A stretch of DNA of 8,409 bases, from contig CALBTN010000365.1 in the NCBI GenBank assembly GCA_937967345.1, positions 1 through 8,409 of the forward strand, read 5' to 3'. The stretch's first letter is position 1. The number at the start of each line of letters is the position of its first letter. Source of the stretch: an uncultured Rubrivivax sp. GTDB taxonomy: Bacteria > Pseudomonadota > Gammaproteobacteria > Burkholderiales > Burkholderiaceae_C. Below the pieces are notes generated by a model. It was not told the origin of the DNA, did no database searches, and saw nothing but the letters and a program-made list of their open reading frames with translations. Shown piece after piece: positions 6,858 through 8,409 of the stretch. Made by a program: the position numbers and the translations under genes.

Positions 6858-8144
6858 ATGCGCGTGCTGACTGCGCTCGAGCACGAGGCCATCCCGATCA
6901 CGCCCGACGGCGCCGGCTTCAGCCTGACGCCGGACGAGGCCGAGCGGCTGGCGCAGGTGGGCGAGCTGCGGCGCGGCTTCTGCGAGCTGGGGCACCGGCA
7001 GGTGAAGCTGGCGCAGTTCTGCGGCGTGGTGGGCCTGGGCGAGCGGGTGCTGGAGGTGCTGCCCAAGACGCAGGACCGGGACGCGTCGGCCGACGACTGC
7101 CGCGGCGTGCTGTTGCGGCTGCTGCGTCTGAGCGAGCGCTTCCCGCACTTCGCGCATCTGCCGACCGGCCAGCACCTGCGCCGCGCGCCGCTGCTGGAAG
7201 CCTTCATCGCGGCCTTCTACCAGGCGGTGACGACGGTGATCCGCGGCGGGCTGCTGCGCCAGTACTTGGAGCACGACGAAGACCTGCGCGTGGTGCGCGG
7301 GCGCATCGCGACGGCGCGCCAGCTGGGCACGCACGCCAACCGGTTGGACACGGTGGCCTGCGTGTTCGACGAGCTCAGCGCCGACAACGTGTGGAACCGC
7401 GTGCTGAAGAAGGCGGTGCGCGTCACGCGAGCGTGGCTGCGCAGCGCCGAACTGGCCCGGCGCTGGGTGGAGCTGATGGGCGTGCTCGACGAAGTCGACG
7501 ACGCGCGGTTGACCGGCGCCGAAGTCGAGCGGCTGGTGTTCGACCGCCGTGCCGAGCGCTATCGCGCTGCGATCGACTGGGCGCGCTGGATCCTGGCGCT
7601 GCTTGCCCCGACGCTGCGCGGCGGGCAGTACGAGGCTCCGGCACTGCTGTTCGACATGAACCGGCTGTTCGAGTCGTCGGTCGCGTCGGTGCTGCGGCGC
7701 GCGGCGCTGCGCCACGGCCTGGAGGTCGTCACCCAGGACCGCAGCCGGGCATTGGCGACGATCGTCTCGGGCGACGTCGTCGAGGCCGGCTACGTGCTGC
7801 GTCCCGACCTGCTGATCGTGCGGCAAGGCAGGGTGGCGGTGATCGCCGACACGAAGTGGAAGCGGCTGGATCTCGACCGCAAGGGCCGCCCCAGCCCGTC
7901 GGAGGCGGACCTGTATCAGCTGCATGCCTACGCCGACGCATTCCAGTGCCACGCGCTGGGGTTGATCTACCCGTGGGAGGCGCCGGATCGAGTAACCGAG
8001 GCGACTTTTCGCCTGCCCGGACCGGAAGGCCGCGCGACGACGGTCCATGTGGTGGGCGTCGACGTCGGCGACGACGCGCTGCGGCTGCGCATCGGCACGG
8101 GGCCAGCGGAGCTGGTGCAGCTCTTGCCGCACCAGCCCGGATAG
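6858..8144 (+). CDS. mcrC: McrC-type endonuclease subunit
   Basis: A 428-residue partner of McrB that cuts DNA after the McrB motor meets a block or another complex. The N-terminal half (about 1-150) is the McrB-contacting region and includes YLEHDEDLRVVRGRI (136-150), typical of McrC. The middle has LLFDMNRLFE (263-272), with E272 as a likely nuclease-fold acid. The C-terminal PD-(D/E)XK core shows RPD (315-317), DTKW (331-334) and QLHAY (354-358), so the active site appears complete: D317, D331, K333 and Q354. The length fits the family. The ATG at 6858 follows the mcrB stop by five bases. The Shine-Dalgarno is weak, so translation is probably coupled to mcrB. Nothing suggests decay, in contrast to the two broken genes upstream. 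Confidence 0.93.
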   Translation: MRVLTALEHEAIPITPDGAGFSLTPDEAERLAQVGELRRGFCELGHRQVKLAQFCGVVGLGERVLEVLPKTQDRDASADDCRGVLLRLLRLSERFPHFAHLPTGQHLRRAPLLEAFIAAFYQAVTTVIRGGLLRQYLEHDEDLRVVRGRIATARQLGTHANRLDTVACVFDELSADNVWNRVLKKAVRVTRAWLRSAELARRWVELMGVLDEVDDARLTGAEVERLVFDRRAERYRAAIDWARWILALLAPTLRGGQYEAPALLFDMNRLFESSVASVLRRAALRHGLEVVTQDRSRALATIVSGDVVEAGYVLRPDLLIVRQGRVAVIADTKWKRLDLDRKGRPSPSEADLYQLHAYADAFQCHALGLIYPWEAPDRVTEATFRLPGPEGRATTVHVVGVDVGDDALRLRIGTGPAELVQLLPHQPG

Positions 8145-8293
8145 TTCACCGCCCCATTTGCGCTCGCGATCGAGATGAACAAGACTCGCGCTGACCCAGT
8201 GGCGAAGAAGTCTCTGCTCGCCGAGCGGCTGGGCGGGTACTTCGCCGGCTTCGCCATCGAGTACCGAACTGGCGTTACCAACTGGAGCAAGAC
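8145..8293 (+). other. Gap between mcrC and the thiolase gene
   Basis: These 149 bases hold no recognised gene. A frame opening at ATG 8175 (beginning MNKTRADPVAKKSLLAERLG) could encode about 40 residues before it runs into the thiolase start in a different frame. It has no good ribosome binding site and no family I recognise, and may be a fragment left at the edge of the inserted block. No convincing terminator is visible after mcrC. GGAG at 8284-8287, six bases before the ATG at 8294, is the thiolase ribosome binding site. Confidence 0.45.
8281..8288 (+). repeat. Right copy of 8-bp direct repeat flanking the defence block
   Basis: ACTGGAGC, identical to 3718-3725. Collapsing the sequence between the copies would place the thiolase ATG 35 bases after the HMGCS-DUF35 stop with its ribosome binding site kept, as expected of an uninterrupted operon. 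A chance match involving two GGAG translation signals is the main alternative. Confidence 0.4.
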
Positions 8294-8409
8294 ATGGCCA
8301 CCGGCATCAAGGACAAGGTCGTCATCCTCGGCATGGGCTGCTCGAAGTTCGGCGAGCGCTGGGACTGCAACGCGCAGGACCTGATGGTCGAGGCCTTCGA
8401 GGAGGCACT
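8294..8409 (+). CDS. Thiolase (SCP-x/acetyl-CoA acetyltransferase type), 5' part
   Basis: Only the first 38 codons are in the window; the gene runs off the right edge. The opening MATGIKDKVVILGMGCSKFG, followed by an acidic helix with DLMVEAFEEA, is typical of SCP-x-type thiolases that pair with DUF35 proteins, where the first strand reads V-x-I-x-G-x-G-x-[ST]-x-F-G. Such enzymes cleave or form 3-ketoacyl-CoA with free CoA, or act as aldolases when active-site residues differ; the catalytic residues lie outside the window. GGAG at 8284-8287 lies six bases before the ATG. It is probably the next enzyme of the pathway encoded at 109-3695, now separated from it by the toxin-antitoxin and restriction genes. 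Its DUF35 partner is likely the C-terminal domain of the fusion protein at 2238-3695. Confidence 0.78.
   Translation, partial: MATGIKDKVVILGMGCSKFGERWDCNAQDLMVEAFEEA

Noticed and set aside
1..8409. tRNA, rRNA, CRISPR array, riboswitch, transposase or integrase
   Set aside because: I found no regularly spaced repeats, no tRNA-like cloverleaf, no rRNA-like stretch and no recombinase motifs on either strand by eye. A covariance-model search could still reveal a small RNA.

Overview
The window is very GC-rich, with strongly G/C-biased third codon positions. All supported genes lie on the + strand. Base composition and gene content suggest a high-GC proteobacterium, perhaps a Burkholderiales-type betaproteobacterium. 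That placement is inferred; there is no rRNA or other phylogenetic marker here.

Left part (109-3695): three genes of a CoA-ester or ketone/alcohol catabolic cluster. They are a zinc-dependent medium-chain alcohol dehydrogenase, a short-chain dehydrogenase of the (3R)-hydroxyacyl-CoA dehydrogenase (MFE-2-like) type, and a fusion of an HMG-CoA-synthase-like thiolase-fold domain with a DUF35 domain (zinc ribbon plus OB fold). The last two overlap by one base (TGATG), so they are probably co-translated. The far right end (8294-8409) is the start of an SCP-x/acetyl-CoA acetyltransferase-type thiolase, the expected next gene of the same pathway, because HMGCS-like, DUF35 and thiolase proteins work together in known systems. 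The substrate cannot be read from the sequence.

Middle part (about 3726-8290): a compact block of defence and toxin-antitoxin genes sits between the fusion gene and the thiolase. In order it holds an apparently intact FitA/VapB-like antitoxin, a VapC/PIN toxin gene that has lost its middle, a frameshifted and truncated remnant of the N-terminal region of an HsdR-like type I restriction protein, and an intact two-gene McrBC-type modification-dependent restriction system. McrB has the AAA+ GTPase motifs and McrC has the PD-(D/E)XK nuclease motifs. This McrB has a long N-terminal region of unrecognised fold and an extra segment of about 125 residues, possibly a winged helix, between Walker A and Walker B.

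The same 8-base word, ACTGGAGC, lies just before the antitoxin start (3718-3725) and just before the thiolase start (8281-8288). Removing one copy and everything between would leave the thiolase start 35 bases after the fusion-gene stop, with a normal ribosome binding site. The defence block may therefore be an insertion into a formerly continuous catabolic operon. The most unusual enzyme feature is glutamine in place of the expected catalytic cysteine in the HMGCS-like domain.
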